DNA from: Candidatus Subteraquimicrobium carltonvillense
GTDB taxonomy: Bacteria; Actinomycetota; Aquicultoria; Subteraquimicrobiales; Subteraquimicrobiaceae
DNA: 41,215 bases
Direction: 5' to 3'
NCBI GenBank assembly: GCA_002339355.1
Contig: DDKQ01000113.1
Span: forward strand, 1 to 41,215
Positions 39,939 through 41,215 of the stretch are shown here, piece after piece (position 1 is the stretch's first letter; each line of letters starts with the position of its first letter). The notes beneath the pieces are model-generated. The model saw nothing but the letters and a program-made list of their open reading frames with translations, was not told where the DNA came from and ran no database searches. Both the position numbers and the translations under genes were made by a program.

Positions 39939-41215
39939 ATGGATTTATTTGATATCGAATCCTCGCATGAAATCGAAGAGCTCAAGCAAGCTCCTCTTGC
40001 TCTTCGGATGCGCCCCCGCACTCTGGAGGAATTCGTGGGTCAGAAGCAGATTTTGGGAGAGGGAATGGTCCTAAGGAGAGCCATTCTGGAGGATGCTCTC
40101 CAATCTGCCATCTTTTGGGGACCACCCGGTTCGGGAAAGACCGCTTTGGCTTATATCATTGCCAATGTGACGAAGGCCCGCTTCATCAGGATGAGTGCGG
40201 TGACATCAAACGTTTCAGAGGTAAGGAAAGCCATGTCCGAGTCCCATCAACGTTTAAAAACATCGGGGCGAAGAACCATCATTTTAATTGACGAGATTCA
40301 CAGGTTCAATAAGGCCCAACAGGATGCCCTCCTTCCCGCTGTGGAGGAGGGAACCATCATCTTAATCGGTGTGACCACGGAGAATCCCTATTTTGAGGTC
40401 AATTCACCCTTGATTTCGCGATCGAGAATCTTTCGATTCGAGCCTCTTCCAGACGAGGACGTAAGACAAATCCTAAAAAGGGCTTTAGAAGATAGAGAAA
40501 GAGGGTTGGGTAGTTTACAGATAAAGCTTGAGAAAGCCGCATTGGAACACATCATCAAAGTTGCCAACGGTGATGCCCGTTGTGCTTTAAATGCCTTGGA
40601 GATGGCGGCATTGACCACGCCACCGGGAGGCAAGGGTGTACGTAAAGTCACTTTGAAGATAGCCGAGGATGCCATCCAAAAGCGAGCTGTGATTTATGAC
40701 CGAGAAGGCGATGCTCATTACGATACCATTTCTGCCTTCATCAAGAGCATGCGCGGCTCGGATCCTGATCCTGCCATCTATTGGTTAGCTCGAATGCTTT
40801 ACGCTGGGGAGGATCCCAGGTTTATCGCCCGTCGTATGGTCATTTTTGCCTCCGAGGATATAGGAAATGCCGATCCTCAAGCTCTGGTGGTGGCGACCGC
40901 AGCCGCTCAGGCTGTGGAGTTTGTAGGATTACCCGAATGCCGTCTGAACTTGGCTCAAGCTGCCATTTACTTGGCCACGGCCCCAAAGAGTAATTCCGTC
41001 ATCAAGGGGATCGATAAAGCTCTTAAAGACGTGGAGGAGGAGCAATCCTTTACCATCCCCAAGCATCTTCGGGATGCTCACTATCCAGGAGCCAAAAAGT
41101 TGGGACACGGTGAAGGTTATAAATATCCGCATAGCTTCCCGGGTCATTACGTCTCCCAGGACTATTTACCGCCCGAATTGAGAAACAAAAAATACTATAT
41201 CCCCTCATCATCGGG
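39939..41215 (+). CDS. rarA: Replication-associated recombination protein RarA, cut by window end
   Basis: AAA+ ATPase (RarA/MgsA/WRNIP1 family) acting at stalled replication forks. MDLFDIESSHEIEELKQAPL begins the frame, with AAAGGAA ahead of the ATG. LRMRPRTLEEFVGQ, Walker A GPPGSGKT at 61-68, Walker B LIDEIHRFNKAQQD (Asp118, Glu119), GVTTENP sensor, and the C-terminal MRGSDPDPAIYWLARML, YAGEDPRFIARRM, SEDIGNADP and HLRDAHYPGAKKLGHG motifs are all present. The frame stays open to the last base, after 425 codons; family length is about 420-450, so few residues are missing. Confidence 0.95.
   Translation, partial: MDLFDIESSHEIEELKQAPLALRMRPRTLEEFVGQKQILGEGMVLRRAILEDALQSAIFWGPPGSGKTALAYIIANVTKARFIRMSAVTSNVSEVRKAMSESHQRLKTSGRRTIILIDEIHRFNKAQQDALLPAVEEGTIILIGVTTENPYFEVNSPLISRSRIFRFEPLPDEDVRQILKRALEDRERGLGSLQIKLEKAALEHIIKVANGDARCALNALEMAALTTPPGGKGVRKVTLKIAEDAIQKRAVIYDREGDAHYDTISAFIKSMRGSDPDPAIYWLARMLYAGEDPRFIARRMVIFASEDIGNADPQALVVATAAAQAVEFVGLPECRLNLAQAAIYLATAPKSNSVIKGIDKALKDVEEEQSFTIPKHLRDAHYPGAKKLGHGEGYKYPHSFPGHYVSQDYLPPELRNKKYYIPSSS

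Overview
The window reads as a chromosomal housekeeping segment of a bacterium with moderate GC content (estimated by eye, not computed). The order pdxS-pdxT-yebC-ruvC-ruvA-ruvB ... yajC-secD-secF ... relA ... hisS-aspS is the order known from Actinomycetota. The queuosine genes queH/queA/tgt, the DUF2905 gene and a 6S RNA between aspS and rarA are also familiar from Clostridia-like Bacillota. A deep-branching actinobacterial lineage or a clostridial relative fits best; this is inference and the sequence alone does not settle it. I found no rRNA, tRNA, CRISPR array, transposase, integrase or phage gene.

Layout. 1-558 has no gene. 559-3417: a HAD phosphatase facing an EF-G-like GTPase. 3655-5817: an OmpR-type response regulator and its histidine kinase. 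6189-10859: a cell-envelope and membrane-proteolysis block (Ig-like L,D-transpeptidase, SDH/ClpP-fold serine protease, rhomboid protease, LemA, HtpX). 10877-13250: an accessory island with a Phd/YefM-RelE/ParE toxin-antitoxin pair and three unrecognised genes, one with a possible PD-(D/E)XK nuclease core. 13251-13753: a gene-free stretch with a strongly folded element and a mutM promoter/operator candidate. 13754-17166: mutM, a calcineurin-like lipoprotein and a second Ig-like L,D-transpeptidase. 17171-21866: PLP synthase (pdxST), yebC and ruvCAB. 22034-25220: a VapBC pair, a YbaK-domain protein, a DUF763 protein and queH. 25246-30325: DUF2905, queA, a frame-interrupted tgt, then yajC-secD-secF. 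30332-32890: two tandem phasin-like coiled-coil proteins and an AarF/UbiB kinase. 33093-39602: relA/spoT, dtd, an MBL-fold hydrolase, hisS, aspS. 39612-41215: 6S RNA and a rarA that runs off the end.

How the parts work together. pdxS/pdxT make PLP from ammonia, a pentose phosphate and a triose phosphate. ruvCAB resolves Holliday junctions. queA, tgt and queH make and insert queuosine in tRNA, and yajC/secD/secF assist protein export. relA, dtd, hisS, aspS and 6S RNA belong to translation quality and stringent or stationary-phase control. The two transpeptidases, LemA, HtpX, rhomboid and the SDH protease point to an emphasis on cell-wall crosslinking and membrane-protein quality control.

The least explained signals are these: (i) a family of short, internally repetitive intergenic tracts, possibly one of them inside queA and one forming the end of ruvC; (ii) the nested-stem element at 13431-13533; (iii) the +1 frame break in tgt at an AGGAGGGG sequence; (iv) the unrecognised genes at 11571-13250; and (v) three consecutive hairpins ahead of relA. 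None amounts to a proven new system.
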